Positions 17,833-26,802 of a DNA stretch of 64,000 nt are shown in pieces (the stretch's first letter is position 1; every line of letters starts with the position of its first letter). The position numbers were made by a program, and so were the translations under genes. The DNA is from an uncultured Alphaproteobacteria bacterium (GTDB lineage Bacteria > Pseudomonadota > Alphaproteobacteria > MPNO01 > UBA2964): positions 248,001-312,000 of the forward strand of contig CALSLP010000004.1 of NCBI GenBank assembly GCA_943787225.1, read 5' to 3'. Below the pieces are notes generated by a model. It was not told where the DNA came from and made no database searches. It saw only the letters and a program-made list of their open reading frames with translations.

Positions 17833-18714
17833 ATGACTGATTTTGAAATTAGGCCACTCTGCGATGCCATCGGAGCGGAAGTCCTCGGCGTCAACCTAAG
17901 CGAACCTCTTGCGCCAGACGTTGCCAAGGCAATCGAACAAGCCTGGTATGACCATGTCATCGTGCTGGTGCGTGATCAGGACCTGACACTCGACCAACAA
18001 CACGCCTATGCCGCCAGTTTTGGTAAGGTCGCCGTACGCCTGCAAGCCACGGCAACTGTTCACGAGCAAAAAACCAGCAATACCGTCATGCTTGTCACCA
18101 ACGTACGGGAAAACGGCAAACCCATCGGGACGTTGCCAGATGGCGAGATGATGTTCCATTCCGATACGCCCTATTACGAAAGCCCGCTCAAAGCGACGTT
18201 GCTCTACGCTATTGATATTCCAGCACATGGCGGCAACACCCTGTTCTCCAACAGCTATAAAGCGGCAGAAACCCTGCCCGAAGATATCAAACACCGCATC
18301 GGGACAAAGAAAGCGCTGCATATTTATGATTATGGCAATCAGCACAAAACCGCCGATAGCTATGACAAGAGTGTGCATCCCCATTTTGCTCACCCAGTCT
18401 TCCGCAAACACCCCGAAACCGGACGGTCAGCGCTATTTGTCAGCGAGTTGATGACCGAGGAAATCCTCGATGTCAGCCCCGAGGAAAGCCGCGAGCTACT
18501 CGACTTCCTGTTTGAGCATCAGAGCAAACCGGAATTCGTCTATGAGCATCAATGGCGGCCTGGCGATATCATGATGTGGGACAATCGCTGCTCTGTTCAT
18601 GCCCGGACTGATTTTCCCAGCGACGAACGACGGATGTTGCGGCGCATAACTCTGGAAGACGATTATCCGGTCCTCGCCGGAGAGCCACCCTTTCAACAAG
18701 CTGCGGCACAATAG
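17833..18714 (+). CDS. TauD/TfdA family dioxygenase (copy 4)
   Basis: 293 residues; ligands His109-x-Asp111 (MFHSDTPY) and His256 (SVHARTDF), with the Arg cluster RRMLRR afterwards. It is in the same subgroup as the copies at 11587 and 51534. It has a C-terminal extension of about 15 residues (AGEPPFQQAAAQ) not present in the others. The stop is 3 bases before the GTG start of the methyltransferase, so the two are probably one transcript. Confidence 0.87.
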   Translation: MTDFEIRPLCDAIGAEVLGVNLSEPLAPDVAKAIEQAWYDHVIVLVRDQDLTLDQQHAYAASFGKVAVRLQATATVHEQKTSNTVMLVTNVRENGKPIGTLPDGEMMFHSDTPYYESPLKATLLYAIDIPAHGGNTLFSNSYKAAETLPEDIKHRIGTKKALHIYDYGNQHKTADSYDKSVHPHFAHPVFRKHPETGRSALFVSELMTEEILDVSPEESRELLDFLFEHQSKPEFVYEHQWRPGDIMMWDNRCSVHARTDFPSDERRMLRRITLEDDYPVLAGEPPFQQAAAQ

Positions 18715-18717
18715 ACC

Positions 18718-19356
18718 GTGGCCGAGGACAATGAACAATTACAGCCCGAGCACTTTCTGCGGGCCGATGAATCCGATGATGGGATTTTTTACGAGCAACC
18801 CCGCCTGGTTACCCATATCGATGACCCGGCCTGCGCCGCGCTCAACGATTACTTCCGCGAGAATTTACCCCCAGGCGGTGATCTGCTGGATCTGATGTCG
18901 AGTTGCGTCTCCCACCTACCCTGGGACGTAGAGTACAAAAGTGTCACCGGGGTCGGCATGAATCAGGTCGAACTTGAAGACAACAAACAGCTTACAGAGC
19001 GGCTGGTCCATAATCTGAGCAATAACCCCACTCTACCGATTGCCGATAATTCGTTCGACGGCTGTATGATCACGGTTTCCGTGCAGTATCTGATCCATCC
19101 GGTTCACGTATTTGGTGAAATCGCACGGGTTCTCCGACCGAATAGCCGCTGTATCATCTCGTTTTCCAACAGATGCTTCCCAACCAAAGCCATCGCGCTT
19201 TGGCACAAGATGGACGACATCGGCCACGCCAAGCTGGTTGGCTATTATTTCAACGAAGCCGGCGGCTTTGAAGCACCCGAATTCGAGAACATTTCTCCAA
19301 ACCCCGGAGCCTCTGATCCGCTTTTTGTCGTCACGGCCGTCACGAAGTCTGAATAA
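18718..19356 (+). CDS. Class I SAM-dependent methyltransferase-like protein
   Basis: A 212-residue protein with a methyltransferase core: motif I region LLDLMSSCVSHLP, a GVGMNQVEL strand where the adenosine-binding acidic residue is expected, PIADNSFDGCMITVSVQYL and a later VLRPNSRCIISFSN. It starts at a GTG 3 bases after the TauD stop. The methyl acceptor is unknown. It lies between a dioxygenase and the Aas-like gene (6-base gap), so the three may form an operon. Confidence 0.7.
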   Translation: MAEDNEQLQPEHFLRADESDDGIFYEQPRLVTHIDDPACAALNDYFRENLPPGGDLLDLMSSCVSHLPWDVEYKSVTGVGMNQVELEDNKQLTERLVHNLSNNPTLPIADNSFDGCMITVSVQYLIHPVHVFGEIARVLRPNSRCIISFSNRCFPTKAIALWHKMDDIGHAKLVGYYFNEAGGFEAPEFENISPNPGASDPLFVVTAVTKSE

Positions 19357-19362
19357 TCCAAC

Positions 19363-22300
19363 ATGACTGAAGCGTCCCCGAATCTTCTTAAGACCAAACG
19401 GTTTCTGCCGCTCTTTGTCACCCAGTTTCTGGGGGCCATGAACGACAACCTGATGAAACAGGCCCTGATCGTAATGATCACCTTCGGGTTGCTGCAATCA
19501 TCGGACATCAGCCCGCAGATTTTGGTCACCATGGCGGCCGGAATCTTCATCCTACCATTCTTCCTGTTCTCCGCCACCGCCGGGCAAATGGCTGACAAGT
19601 TCGAAAAATCCACCGCAATCCGGCGCATAAAAATCGCTGAAATTTTCATCATGGCGATTGCCGTCGCCGGGTTTTATCTATCGAACACCTACTTCTTGAT
19701 CACCGTTCTGTTCCTGATGGGAACACAATCCGCGTTTTTTGGTCCGCTGAAATACGGCATTTTGCCAAGCCATTTGAAAGAAAACGAGCTGATTGGCGGC
19801 AATGCGCTGATCGAGGCCGGTACCTTTCTCGCCATCCTGATCGGCACTATCGCAGGCGGCCTGCTAATCGTCATCAATCAAGGGGTCACCATCGTCTCCG
19901 CCCTCCTGCTGATCGTCGCCCTGCTGGGGTGGCTGACCAGTCGGGCGATCCCGAAGGCCGAGGCCGCTGATCCTACCCTGCACATCAATGCCAATATCTT
20001 TCAGGAAACCTGGCGCATGGTCGGTCGCGCGCGGGAAACCCGGTCGGTCTTTCTATCGATCATGGGGATCTCCTGGTTCTGGTTAACCGGCGCGACGTTT
20101 TTGTCGCAATTCCCCAACTTCAGCAAAATCCTGATCGGTGGCGATGCCAGTGTGGTGACACTCTTCATGGTGACGTTTTCGCTAGGGATCGGGATCGGCT
20201 CTTTCTGGTGCACCAGGCTCCTCAAAGGTGAAATCTCAGCCAAATATGCACCGTTGAGTGCCCTTGCTCTGACCGCCTTTACGCTTGATCTGTATTTTGC
20301 ATCGCGTGGTCTCCACGCGCCGACCACCGGCTTGATCACCGCATCGAACTTCATGAACAGCCCCGCCAATTGGCGTATCCTGTTTGACCTAACCGCTATC
20401 TCCATCTGCGGCGGGCTCTATACCGTGCCGCTTTACGCGATCCTGCAGAACGATAGCGACCCGTCGACACGGTCCCGTACCATCGCCGCCAATAACATCA
20501 TGAACGCGCTGTTTATGGTGGTCGGGGCAATTATCGCAACGCTTATGCTGGCCGCCGACTGGACCATCCCACAGGTTTTTCTCTCACTGGCCATCGCCAA
20601 CGGATTTGTCGCGCTCTACATCACGCGGCTGCTGCCTTTCCAGTTGATCAAGCTGATCCTGGCAACCATCCTAAAAACGATATACCGCGTCGAAGTCAAA
20701 GGGCTGGAACATTACAGCAAGGCAGGCAAGCGGGCGGTAATTGTGGTCAACCACGTCTCACTGCTCGACCCTCTGCTGCTGGCAGCCTTCCTGCCGGTCA
20801 AACCCATGTTCGCAGTGAACACACATATCTCCCAGCAATGGTGGGTAAAACCATTCCTGACATTGGTTGATGCCTTCCCGGTCGATCCGACCAACTCAAT
20901 GTCGATGAAAGGCCTCATCAAGGCCGTAAAAGAAGACCGGCATTGTGTGATCTTCCCCGAAGGACGTATCACCGTGACCGGGGCGCTGATGAAAATTTAT
21001 GAAGGCCCCGGCATGGTCGCCGACAAATCCGATGCCATGATGATCCCGGTCCGCATCGACGGTGCGCAATACACGCCGTTTTCCCGGCTGCGCGGCAAAA
21101 TCCGGTTGCGGCTGTTCCCAAAAATCACCATCACCCTGCTCCCGCCCCGTAAATTTGAATTACCGGTAGACCTCAGCGGTCGCGAGCGCCGCCAGATCAC
21201 CAGTGAGCGGCTGTATGACGTGATGAGCGATCTAATCTTCGAGACCTGTGACTATCAACGCAGCCTGTTTGAAGGATTACTTGAAGCCCGCAAGGTCCAC
21301 GGCGGCAAACATCTGATCCTCGAAGATACCGACCGCAATCCGCTATCCTATAACAAGCTGCTCTTGTCCTCTCTGGTGCTGGGACGCTGTCTGTCCAGAG
21401 ACACCCGGAAGGACAGCCCGGTTGGAGTCCTGTTGCCAAACTCGCTCGGCGGTGCCGTGACCTTTTTTGCTCTGCAGGCCTTTGGCCGCACACCGGCGAT
21501 GCTCAACTTCTCAACCGGCATCAAAAACATGTTGTCGGCACTGGCAATCGCAAAAGTCGAGACCGTCCTCACATCGCGTAAATTCATCAAACTCGCTGAA
21601 CTTGACGATGTTGCGGCGGCCCTCACAGAAAAGGCAAAGCTGGTCTATCTAGAAGACGTCCGCGACCAGATCACACTAGGCGACAAGATAGTCGGACTAA
21701 TCCAGAAACAATTCCCCAGCCTGCGGGTTGCCGCCAACAAGACAGCGGCGACTGCCCCAGCGGCCGTCCTTTTTACCAGCGGTTCAGAGGGCACCCCAAA
21801 AGGCGTTGTCCTCAGCCACGAAAACCTCATGGCCAACCGTTATCAACTCGCCGCCAAAGTTGACTTCAACCCGCGGGACATCGTCTTTAATGCCCTGCCA
21901 ATGTTTCATTCATTTGGTCTGACCGGCGGCACTTTGCTACCAATCCTGTCAGGGCTAAAGACCTTCCTTTATCCCTCGCCACTGCATTACCGGATCGTGC
22001 CAGCGCTGGTCTATGATACTGACGCCACCATCCTGTTTGGCACCGACACCTTCCTCGGTGGCTATGGCAAGGCGGCCCATCCCTACGATTTTTACAGCCT
22101 GCGCTATGTCTTTGCCGGCGCCGAGAAAGTCCGGGATGACACGCGCGCCCAATGGGCCGATAAATTCGGCCTGCGGATTATGGAAGGCTATGGCGCTACG
22201 GAAACCGCACCGGTTCTCGCCGTAAACACGCCGATGCATTACAAGGCCGGAACCGTTGGCCGCCTGCTACCTAATATCAACCACACCATCGAGCCGGTGT

Positions 22301-22773
22301 CGGGGATTGAACAAGGCGGCAAGCTGCTGGTCTCTGGCCCCAATATCATGCTCGGCTATTTCAAAGCGGATAATCCTGGTGTCCTGGAACCGCCCGAGGG
22401 TCAGATCTACGACACCGGCGATATTGTCGATATCGACCAGCATGGCTATGTCACCATTCTTGGGCGCGCCAAACGTTTTGCTAAAATTGCTGGCGAAATG
22501 GTCTCGCTCACCGCCGTTGAAGGATACGCCACCGCGATCTGGCCCGGTCAGATGCATGCCGCTGTCAGTATCCCAGATGACAAAAAAGGCGAGCAGGTCA
22601 TTTTGCTCACCGATATGAAAGGCGCCGACCGCGCCCAAATGCTGGTTTATGCCAAGACTGAAGGTGTTGCCGAGGTCATGATCCCGCGCAATGTGCAGAT
22701 CGTCGATGAACTCCCGCTGCTCGGCACCGGCAAACTCGACTACCCGGCCATTCAGGAGATGGTCTCCGGGTAG
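19363..22773 (+). CDS. aas: Acyl-[ACP]-phospholipid O-acyltransferase, LplT-PlsC-Aas fusion
   Basis: This 1136-residue protein joins three modules. Residues 1 to about 415 are an MFS-type transporter with about 12 membrane segments (LplT-like lysophospholipid transporter). Around 430-640 is a PlsC acyltransferase with the HX4D motif (NHVSLLD, near 460) and FPEGRIT near 530. From about 660 to the end is an AMP-forming acyl-ACP synthetase with LFTSGSEGTPKGVVLS near 803 and YGATETAP near 942. Known fused proteins of this type recycle lysophospholipids at the inner membrane. The length is normal for the fused form. It follows the methyltransferase by 6 bases. Confidence 0.88.
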   Translation: MTEASPNLLKTKRFLPLFVTQFLGAMNDNLMKQALIVMITFGLLQSSDISPQILVTMAAGIFILPFFLFSATAGQMADKFEKSTAIRRIKIAEIFIMAIAVAGFYLSNTYFLITVLFLMGTQSAFFGPLKYGILPSHLKENELIGGNALIEAGTFLAILIGTIAGGLLIVINQGVTIVSALLLIVALLGWLTSRAIPKAEAADPTLHINANIFQETWRMVGRARETRSVFLSIMGISWFWLTGATFLSQFPNFSKILIGGDASVVTLFMVTFSLGIGIGSFWCTRLLKGEISAKYAPLSALALTAFTLDLYFASRGLHAPTTGLITASNFMNSPANWRILFDLTAISICGGLYTVPLYAILQNDSDPSTRSRTIAANNIMNALFMVVGAIIATLMLAADWTIPQVFLSLAIANGFVALYITRLLPFQLIKLILATILKTIYRVEVKGLEHYSKAGKRAVIVVNHVSLLDPLLLAAFLPVKPMFAVNTHISQQWWVKPFLTLVDAFPVDPTNSMSMKGLIKAVKEDRHCVIFPEGRITVTGALMKIYEGPGMVADKSDAMMIPVRIDGAQYTPFSRLRGKIRLRLFPKITITLLPPRKFELPVDLSGRERRQITSERLYDVMSDLIFETCDYQRSLFEGLLEARKVHGGKHLILEDTDRNPLSYNKLLLSSLVLGRCLSRDTRKDSPVGVLLPNSLGGAVTFFALQAFGRTPAMLNFSTGIKNMLSALAIAKVETVLTSRKFIKLAELDDVAAALTEKAKLVYLEDVRDQITLGDKIVGLIQKQFPSLRVAANKTAATAPAAVLFTSGSEGTPKGVVLSHENLMANRYQLAAKVDFNPRDIVFNALPMFHSFGLTGGTLLPILSGLKTFLYPSPLHYRIVPALVYDTDATILFGTDTFLGGYGKAAHPYDFYSLRYVFAGAEKVRDDTRAQWADKFGLRIMEGYGATETAPVLAVNTPMHYKAGTVGRLLPNINHTIEPVSGIEQGGKLLVSGPNIMLGYFKADNPGVLEPPEGQIYDTGDIVDIDQHGYVTILGRAKRFAKIAGEMVSLTAVEGYATAIWPGQMHAAVSIPDDKKGEQVILLTDMKGADRAQMLVYAKTEGVAEVMIPRNVQIVDELPLLGTGKLDYPAIQEMVSG

Positions 22774-22776
22774 GAC

Positions 22777-23898
22777 CTAGCGAACGCCAGCCGCTTCCAG
22801 ACGTGGCAAGACTTCGTCGCGGAAGAACGGGAAGTGTTCGAGATAATTCGCCATTCCCATGGCAAAGGCGTCAATGCCTGCTGCATTGAGTTTGATGAGC
22901 AAATTCGCGACATCATCGGCATCACCAACAATCGGATAGGCACCATTGCCGCCGCCAGCGCGTTGTTTCAAATTGCGCAGCATCGCTTCGGGCAATTCAT
23001 CAAACCGGCCACGCGCACTGCGGCCTGCGATCAGATTATCGACCGCCCCGTGATCTGCCATCTCCAGCGCATAATAATCGTGATACTCCTCAGCCTCTTT
23101 GCGGGTCGGGCGACACACGACATAGCAGTTCGTAAATATACCGATCTCGCGGCCATAGGATTTGGCCTGTGCTTTTAGCGGCGCAATATCGTCGCTGATC
23201 TCTTCCTGATCGACCCGAATGCCGGTGAACATCATGTCGGAATTACGCGCTGCAAACTCACGCCCGCGATCCGAATTTCCGGCTGACACCACCAACGGAC
23301 GATCCCCCGAAACCGGCTTTGGTTTCATCAAGGCACCCTTAACCGAATAATGATCGCCGGCATAATCAAACGGCTCATCGCTGGTCCAGGCCTTGGTGAC
23401 AATATCGACCCATTCCTGGCCCTGCTCATAACGCGCTTCATGGGCATTGAGCTCGACACCGGCCATGTTGAATTCACCGAGATTCCAGCCGCACACGATA
23501 TTGAGCCCGAAACGTCCGCCGCCAATCTGATCCGCCGTGACCATCTGCTTGGCCGCAACGATTGGATTGAACAGCGGTACATGCACGGTACCAAACGCCA
23601 TAATGTGTTTGGTCGCCGCGAGAATGCCACAGGCCCAGGTCAGTGTTTCCAGACTGCCACCATTATGATCAGTCTCGCCGCCATAGCCTTTCCAGCGACC
23701 CAGCGGCAACAGGAAATCGAGCCCGGCCTCATCGGCCATCTGGGCAATTGCGAGATTTTCCTGCCAGGTGCCTTGCCAGCGTTCCGGCACCAATGTCGCC
23801 GACAACCCACCGGAACAGTTGAGCCCGAACAGGCCAAGCTTGAGCTTGTGCTGATCAAAACTCCGCACCGCCTTATCGGCTATTACCGAACCATCCAT
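22777..23898 (-). CDS. LLM class flavin-dependent oxidoreductase, RutA-like
   Basis: 373 residues of the bacterial luciferase-like TIM-barrel family. It resembles pyrimidine monooxygenase RutA and related enzymes (ETDHNGGSLETLTWACG, IGGGRFGLNIVCGWNLGEF, VVSAGNSDRGREFAARNSD). Such enzymes use reduced FMN and oxygen. It starts at ATG 23898, 4 bases after the stop of the RutE-like gene; a much longer upstream extension of the frame overlaps that gene and is rejected. The neighbouring malonic-semialdehyde-reductase-like gene recalls the rut operon, but rutB, C, D and F are not present, so a different substrate is likely. Confidence 0.85.
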   Translation of the reverse strand: MDGSVIADKAVRSFDQHKLKLGLFGLNCSGGLSATLVPERWQGTWQENLAIAQMADEAGLDFLLPLGRWKGYGGETDHNGGSLETLTWACGILAATKHIMAFGTVHVPLFNPIVAAKQMVTADQIGGGRFGLNIVCGWNLGEFNMAGVELNAHEARYEQGQEWVDIVTKAWTSDEPFDYAGDHYSVKGALMKPKPVSGDRPLVVSAGNSDRGREFAARNSDMMFTGIRVDQEEISDDIAPLKAQAKSYGREIGIFTNCYVVCRPTRKEAEEYHDYYALEMADHGAVDNLIAGRSARGRFDELPEAMLRNLKQRAGGGNGAYPIVGDADDVANLLIKLNAAGIDAFAMGMANYLEHFPFFRDEVLPRLEAAGVR

Positions 23899-23902
23899 AT
23901 CG

Positions 23903-24487
23903 TCAAACCACCTTGCAGGCTTCGGCAAAATCAAGCCGTGGGTCGCGTGCCGGAACCGCGCTGTCATCCCCGAAACCAAGATTGCAAATGAAATTAGAGC
24001 GCCAAGACGTGTCGGCAAAAAACTCGGCATCGACGGCCGCAGGATCAAAACCTGACATTGGTCCAACACCGAGACCGACGGCGCGCGCTGCCAGCATGAA
24101 ATAAGCGCCCTGCAACGCGCCATTGCGGAAGGCGGTCTCTTCGATCAGCCCCTCCTGCCCCATGAACCATTTCTCAGCCCCGGGAACACGATAGAGCTTT
24201 GGCAAATTGTCATAGAAGGCCAGATCATGCGCGATGATCGCCACTGCCGGTGCCTTCACCGTCTTTTCCTTATTGGTCGAAGACAAAGCGGGCTCCAGCC
24301 GGTTCTTGGCGTCCCGCGACGTCAGAAACAGTATCCGCATCGGCTGGCAATTGGCACTGGTCGGCGCCATCTTGGCGAGATCGTAGGCCTCCTGCAGTAA
24401 TGCTTCCGGTACCGGCTTATCGAGAAACGCATCATAGGTGCGCCCCTCGCGGAATATTGCATCGAGCATGTCGCTATCGGCGGTCAT
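23903..24487 (-). CDS. Nitroreductase family protein, malonic semialdehyde reductase RutE-like
   Basis: 194 residues that closely follow RutE: AKMAPTSANCQPMRILFL, RLEPALSSTNKEKT, WFMGQEGLIEETAFRNGAL and GVGPMSGFDPAAVDAEFF. RutE reduces malonic semialdehyde to 3-hydroxypropionate in pyrimidine breakdown, using NAD(P)H and FMN. The start ATG 24487 is preceded by AGGGAGAA. It is the first gene of a two-gene unit with the RutA-like enzyme. Because no other rut genes are nearby, reduction of another enal or semialdehyde is possible. Confidence 0.82.
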   Translation of the reverse strand: MTADSDMLDAIFREGRTYDAFLDKPVPEALLQEAYDLAKMAPTSANCQPMRILFLTSRDAKNRLEPALSSTNKEKTVKAPAVAIIAHDLAFYDNLPKLYRVPGAEKWFMGQEGLIEETAFRNGALQGAYFMLAARAVGLGVGPMSGFDPAAVDAEFFADTSWRSNFICNLGFGDDSAVPARDPRLDFAEACKVV

Positions 24488-24993
24488 GCCTTTTCTCCCT
24501 GAATATCGAATGTTGGCATTAGTTTATGACGAAGGTGTGGCCGACGCCAGCGTACCACGCCTGATATTTAGACAACTGTTATCCCGTACTTAATAAGGCA
24601 CCCATCAGTGCGGTGGTTCATATGGACCCCGGATCGTAGTCCGGGGTGACGGCCTGAGTGGTCGCCAAATTTAATACATTTCCGAAACACCCTCGTTTGT
24701 CATCCCGCACTTGATGCGGGAGCCATTTTTTTTACAAGACTGAAAGCCGGATCACGCCCGTGTCTAGCAAACCAGACCTAACTCAGCCGATCGCCCAACA
24801 CCATGGTGCAGCGCATCTGGTAGAAACCCAGCGGTTTGATCGCGCCACGCCTGAAATATAATCAGCCGTCACCCCGGACTTGATCCGGGGTCCAGTCAAT
24901 GCACCTCGGCGCAGTTATAAAGATGGATTCCGGCTCGGGGGCCGGGATGACAGGCGCAAACGTTTCATGCACAGCGGACAAGAATGTCCCACC
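24488..24993. repeat. Intergenic region with REP-like palindromes
   Basis: This 506-base gap holds no intact gene. REP-like elements lie at about 24624-24650 (GGACCCCGGATCGTAGTCCG type), 24698-24724 (TCCCGCACTTGATGCGGGA) and 24868-24896 (CCCCGGACTTGATCCGGGG), followed by a half element near 24923-24952 (CCGGCTCGGGGGCCGG). A decayed fragment of a TauD gene lies among them at 24778-24858, listed separately. Confidence 0.7.
24778..24858 (-). pseudogene. Remnant of the 3' end of a TauD/TfdA dioxygenase gene
   Basis: On the minus strand this stretch encodes RRGAIKPLGF, then CTMVLGDRL and a stop shortly after. It aligns residue by residue with the C-terminus of the TauD protein at 26803 (GRGDIKPPGI ... 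RTMVLGDRP, stop). The nucleotide match to that gene's 3' end is high over about 80 bases and absent outside. It is therefore a leftover of a former duplicate whose body is gone, now lying among REP elements about 2 kb from the intact copy. Confidence 0.7.
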
Positions 24994-25377
24994 TCAATCA
25001 GAGAAATCCCGTTTTTCCAGCTCAATGGGTTCGCCATGCGGGGTGCGATCTGCGGCATGGCGCCAGGCAGATTGATACCGGTCGAGAGTCGTCGCATCGG
25101 CGACCCCTTTCTCGGCCACCAAACGTTCCAGCGCGTTGAGCCAGTGGTGGTAATAGGTATCGCCCCGGTCTGGATCGCCAGCTGCCTGCGCGCGCTTGAT
25201 TTCCGCCGTCAGCGTCGCGGCCCATTCGGGCCAGGTGAACAGGTCCTGCTGGTAAAGCCGCAGCGTCATGGCGAAGGCCTGCGCCTCCCAGGGCTCGCGG
25301 AACACGGGGCCGTCATCATCACGCGGAATTTCCGGCAGCGCATCAAGCGCTTCTGCCGCAGCGTCAGCCCCGCTCAT
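24994..25377 (-). CDS. Nitrile hydratase accessory protein
   Basis: A 127-residue protein directly downstream of the nitrile hydratase beta gene, with the family pattern of the activator/accessory protein (related to the beta N-terminus): FREPWEAQAFAMTLRLYQQ, TWPEWAATLTAEIKRAQ and YYHHWLNALERLVAEKG. In cobalt enzymes this partner helps load metal and mature the alpha subunit. ATG 25377 is 13 bases after the nthB stop; the frame extends far upstream but only over nthB, so that extension is not used. Confidence 0.85.
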   Translation of the reverse strand: MSGADAAAEALDALPEIPRDDDGPVFREPWEAQAFAMTLRLYQQDLFTWPEWAATLTAEIKRAQAAGDPDRGDTYYHHWLNALERLVAEKGVADATTLDRYQSAWRHAADRTPHGEPIELEKRDFSD

Positions 25378-25390
25378 GCCATCACCAAAA

Positions 25391-26047
25391 TCATATTGCT
25401 TCAATATACGGTTCGAAGGCCTCGATCGAGATCTTAATCCCAGGCTCGGCATCGGAGCCCCACAGCACCTGGCCATCGAACACAACGGTATAAAGCCATT
25501 GCGGATCATCGCCCTTGCCATTCGCGACGGAGTCAGGAAAGACATGACAGCCGCGTACCGCCTCAACTTCGCCGATTTTGTCACGCGCATAGCGTGGCAG
25601 CCGCGTGTGGCCCTGCGGATTAATGTTGAGAGTTCGCACCTTATCTCCGGCTTTGAAAACAGGTTCCCCCTGCGGATCACGATCAAAACTGGAGCGCGTG
25701 AGATTGGCAGCATCCTCAGCCTTGAAGATACGGTTAGGGCGATCATTTTCTTCAAGCGCCTTGCCCGAGCTGAGCTCGTCCTTCGTAACCAGCCCGTGCT
25801 GCAGCGCCCGGGCCTCCAATCCGAGAAGCCAGCGCTGGTAATAGCTGGCATTGGTATAAACCGCCGGGTGCAAGGCTTCCTGCGCCGCACGGCCTTCATC
25901 GATGGTCCAGAGACGCAGCGGACCCATCGCCCGGTTCATGGCATAGACCCGACTTTCCCATTTGGTGTGAAAGACCGGCTCGTTTGCCTCCTCTTCCACC
26001 GGACCGAAACCGTGCATGCCACCCATATCGTGAATTGTATTGGACAT
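25391..26047 (-). CDS. nthB: Nitrile hydratase subunit beta
   Basis: 218 residues with the classical beta-subunit start NTIHDMGGMHGFGPV, then a helical SYYQRWLLGLEARAL region and a C-terminal beta-barrel with GDKVRTLN, HTRLPRYARDKIGEV and LYTVVFDGQVLWG. Together with alpha it hydrates nitriles to amides in the cytoplasm. The start ATG overlaps the nthA stop by one base (TGATG), so translation is coupled. Confidence 0.95.
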   Translation of the reverse strand: MSNTIHDMGGMHGFGPVEEEANEPVFHTKWESRVYAMNRAMGPLRLWTIDEGRAAQEALHPAVYTNASYYQRWLLGLEARALQHGLVTKDELSSGKALEENDRPNRIFKAEDAANLTRSSFDRDPQGEPVFKAGDKVRTLNINPQGHTRLPRYARDKIGEVEAVRGCHVFPDSVANGKGDDPQWLYTVVFDGQVLWGSDAEPGIKISIEAFEPYIEAI

Positions 26048-26712
26048 CAGCTATCCTCCGTCTTCCCGTCGGGGCGTTGCGCAAGGCCAGTGCCAATCAT
26101 CGAATTACGGGTGACCAATTCCGCGAGTTGTTCCTCGCTCCAGCCGTCGGTTCCTTCCGGTCTCTCTGGTATAACGATATAGCGTGTCTCCGCAGTTGAA
26201 TCCCACACCCGGACTTCGGTCTCATCCGGCAAGGTGACGCCAAATTCAGACAGGACTGCGCGCGGCTCCAGCACGGCGCGCGAGCGATAAGGTGCGGATT
26301 TATACCAGGTCGGCGGCAGGCCCAGTACTTCCCACGGGTAGCAGGAGCACAAAGTGCAGACGACCATATTATGCCGTTCGACTGTGTTCTCGACCGCGAT
26401 CAGATGGCTGCCGACCGGGCTGACATTGCCCATCGTATTGACAGCGGTGGAGGCGTCTTCCAGCAGTGCCCTACGAAACTCTGGATCAGCCCAGGCCCGG
26501 GCAACGACCCGCGCGCCGTTCTGTGGCCCGATGCGGGTCTCGTAGGCTTCGACGATGGCGTCGAGTGCCGCGGAGTCCACATAGCCCTTCTCTGCCAGCA
26601 CGGTCTCCAGCGAACGCACCCGAAGCTGCGTGTCGGAAAGTTCGGACATCTCTCCGTGCTCGTGAGAATGACCGTGCGAATGGTCCTGTCCGCGATCTTC
26701 GTCGATGCTCAT
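26047..26712 (-). CDS. nthA: Nitrile hydratase subunit alpha, cobalt type
   Basis: 221 residues. The metal-binding motif is VCTLCSCYPW with Cys119, Cys122 and Cys124; Thr after the first Cys is the established mark of the non-corrin cobalt form (iron enzymes have Ser). WYKSAPYRSR follows as in the family. The N-terminus has a His-rich stretch (DHSHGHSHEHGE, residues 10-21) that could bind metal. The order alpha-beta-accessory is the usual cobalt arrangement. No amidase gene to use the amide product is adjacent. It follows the TauD gene at 26803 by 90 bases in the same direction. Confidence 0.95.
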   Translation of the reverse strand: MSIDEDRGQDHSHGHSHEHGEMSELSDTQLRVRSLETVLAEKGYVDSAALDAIVEAYETRIGPQNGARVVARAWADPEFRRALLEDASTAVNTMGNVSPVGSHLIAVENTVERHNMVVCTLCSCYPWEVLGLPPTWYKSAPYRSRAVLEPRAVLSEFGVTLPDETEVRVWDSTAETRYIVIPERPEGTDGWSEEQLAELVTRNSMIGTGLAQRPDGKTEDS

Positions 26713-26802
26713 AGCCGAATTCCCTATGCTGCTGTTTCAGCGCGATGCTCGCACAATCAGCTGGGCAGGTTCAAGTGATCGAACACATATAAGCCACCGA
26801 GC

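Noticed and set aside
23899..24123. 75-codon upstream extension of the LLM oxidoreductase frame
   Set aside because: It overlaps the conserved coding sequence of the RutE-like gene in another frame; ATG 23898 gives the normal family N-terminus.
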